DNA of 16,106 nucleotides from JAFGPJ01 sp964439135 (GCA_964439135.1 CAYTNN010000097.1:1-16106); one strand, 5' to 3'; positions 1-7,968 are shown, counted from the first letter of the stretch. Numbers and translations are program-made. Notes: generated by a model not told the origin, from the letters alone.

Positions 1-191
1 TCCACGCCTTTGCCATGACGTTGCCGGTATTCCTGGTGTTTTATCTGATAGGCAGCCAGACGATGCTCGTAGTCTTTCCGGCCGACGTACATCCCCAGCG
101 GAATGAGCACGATGCACAAAAGCGTGGCAATCACAAAACGCAAATCAAAGATTGCCGCCGTGATTTCTTTTTTAATCAGAGTTTTAAGCAT
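1..191 (-). CDS. ABC-2 type transporter permease, N-terminal fragment (runs off window)
   Basis: This is the first 63 codons of a membrane permease of the ABC-2 family; the rest lies beyond the left edge. The ATG at 191 is preceded by an AGGAAAG Shine-Dalgarno about 5 nt upstream. The visible part has a short basic N-terminus, one hydrophobic membrane segment at residues 18-36, and then the charged start of an extracytoplasmic loop. Over the first 48 residues, 34 are identical to the gene just upstream (230-1783), so the two are tandem paralogues, probably forming a heterodimeric or paired permease. They are 38 bp apart and likely co-transcribed. The ATPase subunit is not visible and would be expected further left. 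The family call rests on the paralogue, since the fragment is too short to classify alone. Confidence 0.8.
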   Translation of the reverse strand, partial: MLKTLIKKEITAAIFDLRFVIATLLCIVLIPLGMYVGRKDYEHRLAAYQIKHQEYRQRHGKGV

Positions 192-229
192 TAAACTTTC
201 CTGTATACAACGCAGAATCAAATAGCTCC

Positions 230-1783
230 TCACCTGACGTCATATCTATTAAACCTCATCAAAGCCAGCGTACAAAACAGCACATCGAACAGACACAGCA
301 GAAGAATGTCCGGCCAATGCATCTGAACAGCTTCCGTCAGATTAAGAAAGCGATACCTCATGTCCGGAAAAGAAAGAGAATCAGAGACATTAAATCCCTC
401 TGCGCGTCTCTGCCGGCCCTGCTGGCCGAATAGGTGGAAGACTTTGTCATAAAAGATTTGGTTTATATCTTCCTGAAACATCCGTGCGTTTCTGACGAAA
501 TTGTCCGGCTCGGCAACCCCTGTACCCGAAAGCCCCGACACAATATATGCGTAGCAGCTAACAGGCGATATCCTCGCCAGATTTGTGGCAATAGAAAACT
601 GTATATTCCTGCGGTTTCTATAGTCCTGCTCGATTCTGTTGAGCTCGCTCGCGATGCGCCTCTGGCACTGGTTGAAAAGATGCTCGACTTGTGGCTCATA
701 CTTGTCCCTTAACTCTTGGTACTTTTGATTAAATTTCTTTCGTAGCTTCCGGAAGTCTGGATCCTCCTTAACAACCTCAAATGATACCTCACGGCCGAGA
801 GCTTTCATTCGATTCGCGAGCTCATTCGAAGCTTTCAGTTGCATCTCTTGCACAATGTCTCGTTCCTTGTCCCATTTCGAATCGATTGTTTCCTTCTTCA
901 CCTGCTCGAACTGTTTTTCGATATCGTCGCGAACCATTCTCTTGCGAAAGCTAAAAACGCTCCCTGATTCAACGGGGTAGATGCTCTCCGCGATCATGGG
1001 ACTCATCCTGGGCACGCCAATTATGAACATTGCCCATACGAAGAACAGTAAAACAATCGAGCCCATCGAGTGTGACGTAAACGTAGATATGCAGACGCCC
1101 AAACTCACCATGCTAAAAATAAACAGGAGTGTCACCATCAGTATAACCAGCAACGGCGGCCAGACCTCCGGCGAACCGATAGATACAACGGGTGAGGCAT
1201 CCAGGACAAGCAGGGCGATGAAGACCGAGATCATAAATGGAACCAGAAGGACAATATATTTGCCTACGATCTTACTCAGAAGAATCCGGCTGCGCGGGAT
1301 GGAATGGGCTATCATCAGGCGCAATGTTCCCTTTTCTCTTTCGCCGGATATGGAATTGAAGGTGAATATCAGGGCGGCCAATGAGATAATGAACATCACA
1401 TTGAAAAGAAAGTCCACCTTTCCAAACAGGAGGGATTGTGGATTGTCGATGCCGGACTCCTTGACCGTGCGGAACAATCCCGACTGTGAAGTAAATACTT
1501 TGTCGGGCATGAAGGGATCGAGCCCCGAGGCAAATATACTCAGAACCGAAGGCGGCCTGAAGCCCTGGGCCTCTTCCCCACCGGTCAGCGGTGTCGGCGG
1601 AGTACCAAAACGCTCTTTGTACGTTTGAAGCTCTCCTTGATAGCTTGCCAAACGGTGTTCGTAGTCTTTCCGGCTGACGTACATCCCCAGCGGAATGAGC
1701 ACCATGCAGAGAAGCGTCGCTATGGCGAAACGAAGGCCGAGCATCGTCTCCGCAATCTCTTTACCAACCAGTGTACGAAACAT
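230..1783 (-). CDS. ABC-2 type transporter permease (DUF3526-like), 517 aa
   Basis: This is an integral membrane subunit of an ABC transporter; the substrate is unknown. Membrane segments are visible at about residues 18-36, 126-143, 174-194, 211-233, 240-256 and 492-509. The stretch 146-176, holding SGEREKGTL and then basic residues before a helix, is the typical ABC-2/GldF/NosY-like conserved region. A large hydrophilic, highly charged helical (probably coiled-coil) domain spans about 280-395, between the fifth and last membrane segments. I chose the ATG at 1783, which follows an AGAGGA ribosome-binding site and matches the start of the downstream paralogue; an in-frame GTG at 1795 would add four residues. 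The gene lies 43 bp after a lactonase fusion gene on the same strand and 38 bp before its own paralogue. No ATPase gene is adjacent. The DUF3526 assignment is from overall architecture (long loop, YDVR-type C-terminus) and is less sure than the ABC-2 call. Confidence 0.85.
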   Translation of the reverse strand: MFRTLVGKEIAETMLGLRFAIATLLCMVLIPLGMYVSRKDYEHRLASYQGELQTYKERFGTPPTPLTGGEEAQGFRPPSVLSIFASGLDPFMPDKVFTSQSGLFRTVKESGIDNPQSLLFGKVDFLFNVMFIISLAALIFTFNSISGEREKGTLRLMIAHSIPRSRILLSKIVGKYIVLLVPFMISVFIALLVLDASPVVSIGSPEVWPPLLVILMVTLLFIFSMVSLGVCISTFTSHSMGSIVLLFFVWAMFIIGVPRMSPMIAESIYPVESGSVFSFRKRMVRDDIEKQFEQVKKETIDSKWDKERDIVQEMQLKASNELANRMKALGREVSFEVVKEDPDFRKLRKKFNQKYQELRDKYEPQVEHLFNQCQRRIASELNRIEQDYRNRRNIQFSIATNLARISPVSCYAYIVSGLSGTGVAEPDNFVRNARMFQEDINQIFYDKVFHLFGQQGRQRRAEGFNVSDSLSFPDMRYRFLNLTEAVQMHWPDILLLCLFDVLFCTLALMRFNRYDVR

Positions 1784-1826
1784 GGTTCCTCTCACAAGCC
1801 TTCACCTTCAGGCGGCAGGGATTCAC

Positions 1827-3848
1827 TCATCTCATTTTGCGAATGCGGACTTCGATATTCTTCGAGTTCTTCAACAGGTCGACGAGCTTGTTCGGGTCTG
1901 TTTGGCTGTAGTGATATGGGTACAGAATCTTCGGCTTAAACGCCTTGGCCGCATCGGTGACCATTTCCGGCGTCATCGTATAGGGCAGATTCATCGGCAA
2001 AAAGGCCACGTCGATATTCTTGAGTTGCTTCATTTCGGGCGTATTCTCCGTATCGCCGGCAACATAGAGACGCTTGTCGCCGAACGTGATTATATAGCCG
2101 TTGCCCCGGCCTTTGGGATGAAAGGGATTGCCGGCGGACCGCATGTGAACAATATTGTACGCGGGCACTGCCTCGATTTTCATGCCCTGAACGGTCTGCA
2201 CATCGCCATTAGCCATTACAAGTCCCGCTACTCTTTCGGCGCAGGCTTTGGTCAATACCAGTTGGGTTCCGTCCTTACGGAGAATATCTATGGCCTTGGT
2301 ATCAAGGTGATCGCCGTGCTCATGCGTGAGCAGGATAATATCGGCTTTGGGCATCTCAGTATAATCGGCCTCTCTACTGACCGGGTCTACGTGAATGGTT
2401 TTGCCGCCGAAGGTGAACATGAGCGTTCCGTGTCCGATGAAGGTGATTCTCAAATCGCCGGCATTTGTCTTGATAATGTCCTGCTCGAATTTCGGCTCAG
2501 TGCCGGCCTGTAAAATCAGATCGTTAAGGTCGCTAAGGGCGAAACCTTCTTTGATTACGATGTGCCTGCGATCCGTCAGGATTAACCAGGGTATTGATTT
2601 CACGCCCCAGTTAAATGTGCTCTTTCCCATTTCAGCAGTAGATTTGCCGATGGCGAAAGGAATCTTGTTATCCTTCACCCATTCGTTAACAACCTTATCA
2701 TCAACATCGGCTACCTGCACACAAGCAACTGCGACATCTTCGTCAGCCAAATCATCGGCTTTTTGTGCAAGCTCTTTTATATAGTTTCTTGACGGCCTCT
2801 GCTGCATATCCCACAAGCATACCAGAATCATCTTTTCGGAGGCACCGGCGGGAAGTTCAATTCCCATTTTCTCCAGATCAGGTAAGGGTTTGCCTATCAG
2901 TAAAGGCGTTTTTATAGCTGTCCCTATGGTACCAACGGTTAATTCCTCGAATTCATATTTCTTCTTCTGTTCGGCGCCTTTGACTCGCATCTTAACCGAG
3001 TACAGTGAGGTTCTTGCCGTGATAAAGAGTGTCTGATTGTCGCTTCCGCCGAAGGTGACGTTGGCCGGGCCTTCGGGAACTTTAATCTCTTCGATTTTCT
3101 CGCCGTTCTTGTTATAGACCGCCACAACACGTGTCGTTAGATAGATGTTGCCCTCGTTGTCGATGGTCATGCCGTCGGAACCTTCGGGAGCAATGAGTTT
3201 TTTGACCGAAAGGGTGCCATCCTGTTCGATTTTATAAGCAAAGGTTTTGCCGCCGCCGTTATCGGTGACGTAAAGCGTTTTACCGTCGGGCGTGCCGATG
3301 ACGCCGTTCGGCCGGACCATATCGTCGATGACGCGGACGAGTTTTTTGCGGTCGGGCAAAAGATAATAGACGTGCTCGCCGTCCTGCTCCATACCATCTC
3401 TGTTTCCGTAGCGAGGATCAGTGAAGTAAACGCCGCCTTTCGGATCGATCCAAAGGTCGTTCAAGCTGTTGAATTTTTTACCTTGGTACTTGTCCGCCAG
3501 GACCGTGACATTGCCTTTCGGATCAATGGAGACCAGCCGCCTGCCGTCGCCTTCACAGGCTAAAAGGTTGCCGTCTTTATCGAAATACAGGCCGTTGGCC
3601 CCGCCGGAGTTTTCGCGAAACGTGGACAATTGGCCGTCCAGCGACCATTTGAGAATTCGATTGTTGGGAATATCCGAAAAATAGACATTTCCCTTAGCGT
3701 CCGCCGCCGGACCTTCGGTAAATGCAAAGCCCCCGGCAAGTTTTTCCACCTTCGCATCTTCGGCAACAACACTCGCCTCAGCAACGCTCCAACTCATCGC
3801 CCCGGCAAGAATCACAAGCATCATTAAACTATACCATTTCGCATTCAT
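1827..3848 (-). CDS. Secreted three-domain fusion: SMP-30/gluconolactonase + thioredoxin-like + metallo-beta-lactamase-fold hydrolase, 673 aa
   Basis: A signal peptide (residues 1-25, hydrophobic core then AEA before S26) sends this to the periplasm. Residues about 35-290 form an SMP-30/gluconolactonase propeller with the family's metal ligands at E45 (FTEGP), N181 (PNG) and D225 (SDGM), so lactone or ester hydrolysis is plausible. Residues about 315-450 look like a thioredoxin/redoxin fold with a cis-proline loop (SIPW, P420), but the CXXC site is replaced by Q350-R-P-S353, so it should not be a disulfide reductase. Residues about 465-673 are an MBL-fold hydrolase close to the UPF0173/UlaG type: H509-E-H511-G-D513-H514, D599 in AGDT and H646 in PYHY. 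UlaG-type enzymes open lactones, so two lactonase-like domains flank a redoxin-like one. The ATG at 3848 has an AAAGGAGA ribosome-binding site 6 nt upstream. The domain calls are strong; the substrate is unknown. Confidence 0.88.
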   Translation of the reverse strand: MNAKWYSLMMLVILAGAMSWSVAEASVVAEDAKVEKLAGGFAFTEGPAADAKGNVYFSDIPNNRILKWSLDGQLSTFRENSGGANGLYFDKDGNLLACEGDGRRLVSIDPKGNVTVLADKYQGKKFNSLNDLWIDPKGGVYFTDPRYGNRDGMEQDGEHVYYLLPDRKKLVRVIDDMVRPNGVIGTPDGKTLYVTDNGGGKTFAYKIEQDGTLSVKKLIAPEGSDGMTIDNEGNIYLTTRVVAVYNKNGEKIEEIKVPEGPANVTFGGSDNQTLFITARTSLYSVKMRVKGAEQKKKYEFEELTVGTIGTAIKTPLLIGKPLPDLEKMGIELPAGASEKMILVCLWDMQQRPSRNYIKELAQKADDLADEDVAVACVQVADVDDKVVNEWVKDNKIPFAIGKSTAEMGKSTFNWGVKSIPWLILTDRRHIVIKEGFALSDLNDLILQAGTEPKFEQDIIKTNAGDLRITFIGHGTLMFTFGGKTIHVDPVSREADYTEMPKADIILLTHEHGDHLDTKAIDILRKDGTQLVLTKACAERVAGLVMANGDVQTVQGMKIEAVPAYNIVHMRSAGNPFHPKGRGNGYIITFGDKRLYVAGDTENTPEMKQLKNIDVAFLPMNLPYTMTPEMVTDAAKAFKPKILYPYHYSQTDPNKLVDLLKNSKNIEVRIRKMR

Positions 3849-3902
3849 CTCAATCTCCTTTCACTTTTTCAGTCCAACATTCAAACTAACAGCTTCATTA
3901 GC

Positions 3903-3908
3903 ATTATA
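3903..3908 (-). promoter_or_regulatory. Possible -10 element upstream of the SMP-30/MBL fusion gene
   Basis: Read on the minus strand this is a perfect TATAAT, 54 bp upstream of the ATG at 3848, inside the 72-bp intergenic stretch after the sialidase-like gene. No good -35 is found at 16-18 bp spacing (that position lies in the end of the upstream gene), and there is no extended -10. It could be a weak internal promoter or chance. Confidence 0.25.
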
Positions 3909-3920
3909 CCCGTTCGGCCA

Positions 3921-4964
3921 TCATTTCTCATCACTGATTTTCTGGTGGATTTTCACCTTCGCCAAGTAGATGCTGGTTTTGCCTTCGTGGCTGGAGTAAT
4001 AGCTAACGTAAAGCATGTTATTGTGCCAAACCATGCCGGGATAGCTGGTATCGCCGCCGCTGGGCAATTTTGCAAGTTTGGTCATCACACCGTTTTCCAC
4101 GTCGAGGTAAGTTATGGCCGTGTGGGCGCCGCCGTCATGCATGCGGCCCGCTGCCAGCCAATGCCCGCCGGGGATTCGGATGAAGTTGGGGCCGCCGAAT
4201 CCGTTGAATTCCGAGCCGAGGTCATTCCATTGCCACTGCTTATAGCCGGGCCTGCTCACGCCCAGCATGGCACTGCTCGGGTCGTCGCCGCTGCGGTCGC
4301 GGCGCACGAGTGCGTAGCAAGTTCCTTCGAAATCGAAACGAAGCGTCACTTCCGTCGGATAGCCCTGCTCGAATAGCCTGGGCACGTGAGGCTCGTAGTG
4401 AATCCCGTCGTCGCTGACGAGCAGATCGAGATAGCGGTCGCCACCTTGTCCGGACGTGTAGGAAACGCCGTAGGCTTTGCCTTTATTCCATGTCACGCAC
4501 CAGAGCCAGCGTCCCGGCTCGACTGCAATCTGCGGCTCGGTCCATCGCCTGCCGTCTGTCGAAAAGCTCACGAACGTTCCGGTCGGGGCCGATTGATTGT
4601 CCTTTTCGCGCGGAGCGGCTCCGCCCAGCAGCATCAGCCGGCCGTCGGGCGTCACGGACAAATGAGCATCGCGAAGGTCGAAACCTTTCAACGAGATTAT
4701 GGCCGCCGAGGTCCAGGTGTCCGCATCTTTCGATTCGAGTATCCGAATCCTGCCGTCGGTCGAAACGTGTCCTCTGCCCTCGCGAAACGCGCAGTAGAAC
4801 GCATCGTGCCATCGTAGAAGGTCAGTGAAAGCGTTGTGCGGAGCCTTGTTCCAAATCCTGTCGGCCTCAATAACCTCCACCGACACCGGAACCGCTCCGA
4901 AACCACACGAAGCTGAAATCAAACACAAAACCATTACAATATATCGCTTACTCATCATATCCAT
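3921..4964 (-). CDS. Secreted sialidase-superfamily beta-propeller protein (exo-alpha-sialidase-like), 347 aa
   Basis: This is a six-bladed propeller of the sialidase/BNR superfamily with an N-terminal signal peptide (about residues 6-24, likely cut after GFGA). Asp-box motifs (SxDxGxxW-like) are visible at S78-D80-W84, S135-D137-W141 and S184-D186. The N-terminal FREG sequence (R61, E62), E205 in PTEV, R221/R222, R274 and Y308 are candidates for the arginine triad and the Tyr/Glu pair of sialidases, but I could not align them to a characterised enzyme. Many planctomycete members of this family have no proven activity, so it may act on another glycan or only bind one. ATG codons at 4964, 4958 and 4955 compete; a GGAAGG element fits 4958 or 4964. 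The gene is codirectional with the lactonase fusions on both sides, 72 bp from the downstream one and 419 bp from the upstream one. Confidence 0.8.
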   Translation of the reverse strand: MDMMSKRYIVMVLCLISASCGFGAVPVSVEVIEADRIWNKAPHNAFTDLLRWHDAFYCAFREGRGHVSTDGRIRILESKDADTWTSAAIISLKGFDLRDAHLSVTPDGRLMLLGGAAPREKDNQSAPTGTFVSFSTDGRRWTEPQIAVEPGRWLWCVTWNKGKAYGVSYTSGQGGDRYLDLLVSDDGIHYEPHVPRLFEQGYPTEVTLRFDFEGTCYALVRRDRSGDDPSSAMLGVSRPGYKQWQWNDLGSEFNGFGGPNFIRIPGGHWLAAGRMHDGGAHTAITYLDVENGVMTKLAKLPSGGDTSYPGMVWHNNMLYVSYYSSHEGKTSIYLAKVKIHQKISDEK

Positions 4965-5383
4965 CTGCCTTCCATTCTAAATCTTGTCATCCAGCTCATC
5001 AACTCCAAAACCTTCGGCGGTAACGACACGTTCGCAATCAGTCAAAATCAACAACGGCAGAGAATCTCTCATTTCTGAGCATAATTAATCCTCGCTACGG
5101 TTAACTACTTTTCGCCAATTCTGATTCCTCGTTCAAGTTGCGGCTCTGGGATGCACAACCTAAAATTAAGACGCGGTTCTCGGAAAAATGTTACAGCTTT
5201 TTTACACTTAATAAATATTCGTTCTCTCGTAAAGCGTTTCCGCATAAGCGCTTCTCAAGAAAAACGCGGCCTTTTAGAGTTCCCGGATATGAACTATATT
5301 CATTTGACAGGATGTTATGAGCTGCCTTGGGCTATTATTATCCATATCACGAGGGCCGCTAACCGGCATCCGCTACTGTCTAT
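4965..5383 (-). other. 419-bp intergenic region without a convincing gene
   Basis: This lies between the DUF362/SMP-30 gene and the sialidase-like gene. Short plus-strand reading frames (about 60-90 codons from 5138 and 5151) lack a ribosome-binding site and any recognisable protein pattern. Only weak structure is seen: a small dyad ATGAA-CTATA-TTCAT at 5289-5303, and GCG-rich repeats with AAGCG and AAACGC around 5237-5277. No promoter of both good -35 and -10 was found for the sialidase-like gene, and no terminator with a U-tract. Confidence 0.5.
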
Positions 5384-7843
5384 TTACTTCACACCTTTGA
5401 CTCGCATTTGCAGGCTATAGAGCGAGGTTTGAGCCGTGATAAAGAGTGTATGTCTATCGGTGCCGCCGAAGGTGACGTTTGCCGTCCAGCCGGCTTCGAT
5501 TGGGATCTGCTCGATCTTCTCGCCGGCCGGATTGAAAACCGTGACACCCCGGCCCGTCAGGTAAATGTTGCCCTCGCTGTCGATAGTCATGCCGTCCGAG
5601 CCCATCGAGCAAAACAGCTTTTTTCCCGACAGCGTGCCGTCTGCTTCGATGTTATAAACATACGTCTTCCGGTCACCGATATCGGCGACATAAAGCATCC
5701 TGCCGTCGGGCGTGCCGATGATGCCGTTAGGCTGGACCAGGTCCTCAGTGATTCGCACCAATTTTTTTCGGTCGGGCTTCAGGTAGTACACGTGCTGGCC
5801 GTCCTGCTGCATCGCCGGGTCGCGGGTCCAGTAAGGTCTTTTATAAAGCGGGTCGGTGAAGTAAATGCCGCCCTTGAGGTCCTCCCACAGGTCGTTAGGG
5901 CCATTGAGCAGTTTGCCCTTATAATTTTTGACAAGCACCGTTGCTTTGCCTTCAGGATCTATTGACCATAGCTGGTTATCCATGTCCGCACAGGCCAGCA
6001 GGTTGCCGCGTTTGTCGAAGTACAGGCCGTTGGATTGGCCGGAAGGCTTAAGGAAATCCGATAGCTTGCCATCCACGGACCATTTGCAGATTCTGTCGTT
6101 GGGCTGATCGGTAAAGAAAACGTTTCCCTCGGCATCGACCGCCGGGCCCTCTGTGAACTTAAAGCCATCGGCGAGCTTTTTCACTTTCGCTCCCGGCGCG
6201 ATGATGCCTTGCTTTCCACTGCCGGCAGGTGTCACTGCTATCAGTTCGATGCCATTATCCTTTCCAAAATTGCGTGAATATTTCTTCTCTTGCGGATTGT
6301 TCCAGTGCTCGTGTACGCCGAGACTGGCCAGCCTCTTGACGTTGCCGGCATGATCCGGGTCGTAAAATGTCCCGGAGGGCGGATTGTCTGCAAGCGCCGC
6401 CTCGTGCAGAAAATCATCGACTCCGGATTTGCGTGGACTATCTTCGTACTCGGCGGCAAGAAAATCGAAGCCGACCGAATCAATCGCCACTGGATCCTGC
6501 GAAGCCAGCAGGCTGGATGTCCAGTCTCCGTTGAAGGGCGGCGATTTCCATCTTCTCGGCCCTTTGTCCATGTCCACGGGATGGATTCCGCAGTACAAGC
6601 CGTCAACCAGGTAGAGTACGGTTTTGCCGCCGAGCTGTGAATGACCTATAAGGTCAACCAGGTTCCTGTATATTCCGGTCTGCTTGGAAAAGGCATCCTT
6701 ATGCAGGTCGAAGTATCCTTTCTCCGCCGGCCAGCGAATCAAGGAGCCGTAATGATTCTTTGCAGTCAGCGTCACGCCGGCACCGGTATGAGCCTTAAGG
6801 TTTGCGAAGTTGATGAGGTATTCAGCCTCGGCATAAGAGGCGGGAATGTAGTCCTGTTTGATTCCTTCCGGATTGCAGCTCCAGTACAGCGGAGCCGAAG
6901 ACTGCTTCATCTTTATCCGGCCAAACTTGCCGCCCCGGTCCATGCACCGAACATCCGGAAATTCTTTATGAATAATGTCGTAATACTCATTGGCAAAATA
7001 CGCCAGGCTGTCGCATATGGAGATATCCGCGGGCTTGACGCCGACCGTGTTCACGAGCTGCCGCAGCAAGGCAACGAGCATCTGAGGGGACGTATTCATA
7101 TAATCCTGTGTGCTGTCCAGCTTGTAGGTCTCGGCATCGACTCCTCCGTGTGTGAAAATGAAGCCGACGAAATTGACCTTGACAACAATTTTTTCACCCT
7201 GTTTGTAGCCTACATCTCCCTTGCCGTGAGTCTTATTGTGGTATCTGAAAAGTTTGTCCCATGCTTGGGCATCCATGGGCGCACCGGTTAGCCAACGAAT
7301 AGCCCGGGAAATCATAAGGTGTACCCGCTCGGGGTCGGTATGTTCCGCCTGCCACGGGTGCCCGTCACCGGGGCCTTCCCAGTCCGTTGCATCAGGATCA
7401 TGCACCCAGACGACACGGCCGGGATTAATGCCTTTGCCAACTCCCATCGGCTCATTCACAGGCTGCGGCTCGGCAAGAACCGACTTCTCGGCTGTGGCGG
7501 TCATTGCGATCCACACTGCCGTGACACTCAAAAATGCGCACGCCAGGCCCACGATATAACGCCGGCGAGCGAAGTTGAGTTTAGCCTTTTTAAAGGCCAG
7601 CACCGAAACTCCAAAACCCAGCAGCATCGCGACAAATCCCGAGGCCAGCGGGAAAGCGACACGCTGGCACGGATAGAAGGCCCGCGACGGCTTGGGGATA
7701 ACACGAATCAGAAACCATATCAGCGAAACGAGTCCCGCAAGCGGAAACACCCATTTTACCCAGCGATATTTCCCCTCAGCCCTTTGAGACTTGCCTTTCT
7801 TAGGACATGAGTGGACATCTTTTCTTTTCAGGAATTGCATCAT
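5384..7843 (-). CDS. Membrane-anchored DUF362 domain + SMP-30/gluconolactonase fusion, 819 aa
   Basis: Residues 30-49, 61-83 and 96-115 are hydrophobic and look like three membrane helices that would anchor the rest, probably on the outer face of the inner membrane. Residues about 216-466 are a DUF362 domain (KVNFV, NFANLKAHTGAG, TAKNHYGSL, later SQDPVAIDS). This family has no defined enzymatic role, though relatives often carry or sit near iron-sulfur clusters; no ferredoxin cysteine cluster is present here. Residues about 554-815 are an SMP-30/gluconolactonase propeller with ligands E565, N706 and D750, highly similar to the propeller encoded at 1827-3848. I chose the ATG at 7843 because GGAGG at 7849-7853 sits 5 nt upstream; an in-frame TTG at 7855 would overlap that site. 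Membrane topology is inferred. The lactonase part is likely active by its ligands; the DUF362 role is unknown. Confidence 0.87.
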   Translation of the reverse strand: MMQFLKRKDVHSCPKKGKSQRAEGKYRWVKWVFPLAGLVSLIWFLIRVIPKPSRAFYPCQRVAFPLASGFVAMLLGFGVSVLAFKKAKLNFARRRYIVGLACAFLSVTAVWIAMTATAEKSVLAEPQPVNEPMGVGKGINPGRVVWVHDPDATDWEGPGDGHPWQAEHTDPERVHLMISRAIRWLTGAPMDAQAWDKLFRYHNKTHGKGDVGYKQGEKIVVKVNFVGFIFTHGGVDAETYKLDSTQDYMNTSPQMLVALLRQLVNTVGVKPADISICDSLAYFANEYYDIIHKEFPDVRCMDRGGKFGRIKMKQSSAPLYWSCNPEGIKQDYIPASYAEAEYLINFANLKAHTGAGVTLTAKNHYGSLIRWPAEKGYFDLHKDAFSKQTGIYRNLVDLIGHSQLGGKTVLYLVDGLYCGIHPVDMDKGPRRWKSPPFNGDWTSSLLASQDPVAIDSVGFDFLAAEYEDSPRKSGVDDFLHEAALADNPPSGTFYDPDHAGNVKRLASLGVHEHWNNPQEKKYSRNFGKDNGIELIAVTPAGSGKQGIIAPGAKVKKLADGFKFTEGPAVDAEGNVFFTDQPNDRICKWSVDGKLSDFLKPSGQSNGLYFDKRGNLLACADMDNQLWSIDPEGKATVLVKNYKGKLLNGPNDLWEDLKGGIYFTDPLYKRPYWTRDPAMQQDGQHVYYLKPDRKKLVRITEDLVQPNGIIGTPDGRMLYVADIGDRKTYVYNIEADGTLSGKKLFCSMGSDGMTIDSEGNIYLTGRGVTVFNPAGEKIEQIPIEAGWTANVTFGGTDRHTLFITAQTSLYSLQMRVKGVK

Positions 7844-7848
7844 TCGAA

Positions 7849-7853
7849 CCTCC
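7849..7853 (-). promoter_or_regulatory. Shine-Dalgarno GGAGG deciding the start of the DUF362/SMP-30 gene
   Basis: GGAGG on the minus strand lies 5 nt before the ATG at 7843 (8 nt before a second ATG at 7840). It excludes the in-frame TTG at 7855, which lies upstream of this motif. Confidence 0.75.
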
Positions 7854-7939
7854 AAAATACACAGCTATATTTCACACGTTTAATGGTTTAGTCCAGCCAA
7901 AGTCATAACAGTAAACTTTCGACGATGAAAGCTGCACAG

Positions 7940-7968
7940 ATTCTACCGTCATCCCCCAAAAGCGTCAA
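7940..7968 (-). promoter_or_regulatory. Sigma70-like promoter of the DUF362/SMP-30 gene
   Basis: On the minus strand TTGACG (7968-7963) is separated by exactly 17 bp from TAGAAT (7945-7940), matching 5 of 6 consensus bases at each box. The start of transcription would be near 7933, giving a leader of about 90 nt. A small hairpin (CTTTC-N6-GAAAG, 7916-7931) would sit at the very 5' end of that leader. Confidence 0.6.

Noticed and set aside
1695..2513. A 272-codon open frame on the plus strand
   Set aside because: It is antisense across the permease start and the MBL domain of the fusion gene; composition is that of a shadow frame.
4898..4930. Lipobox in the sialidase-like protein (SAS-C20)
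   Set aside because: Position -3 is serine, not a branched residue; ordinary signal peptidase cleavage after GFGA is more likely.
5304..5338. Plus-strand TTGACA followed by TATTAT as a promoter
   Set aside because: The spacing is 23 bp, too long for sigma70, and no plus-strand gene follows.
5138..5420. Two short plus-strand frames in the 419-bp intergenic region
   Set aside because: No ribosome-binding site, no hydrophobic or domain pattern, and the longer one runs into the 3' end of the opposite gene.
7843..7855. TTG at 7855 as start of the DUF362/SMP-30 gene
   Set aside because: The strong GGAGG at 7849-7853 lies inside this extension and points to the ATG at 7843.
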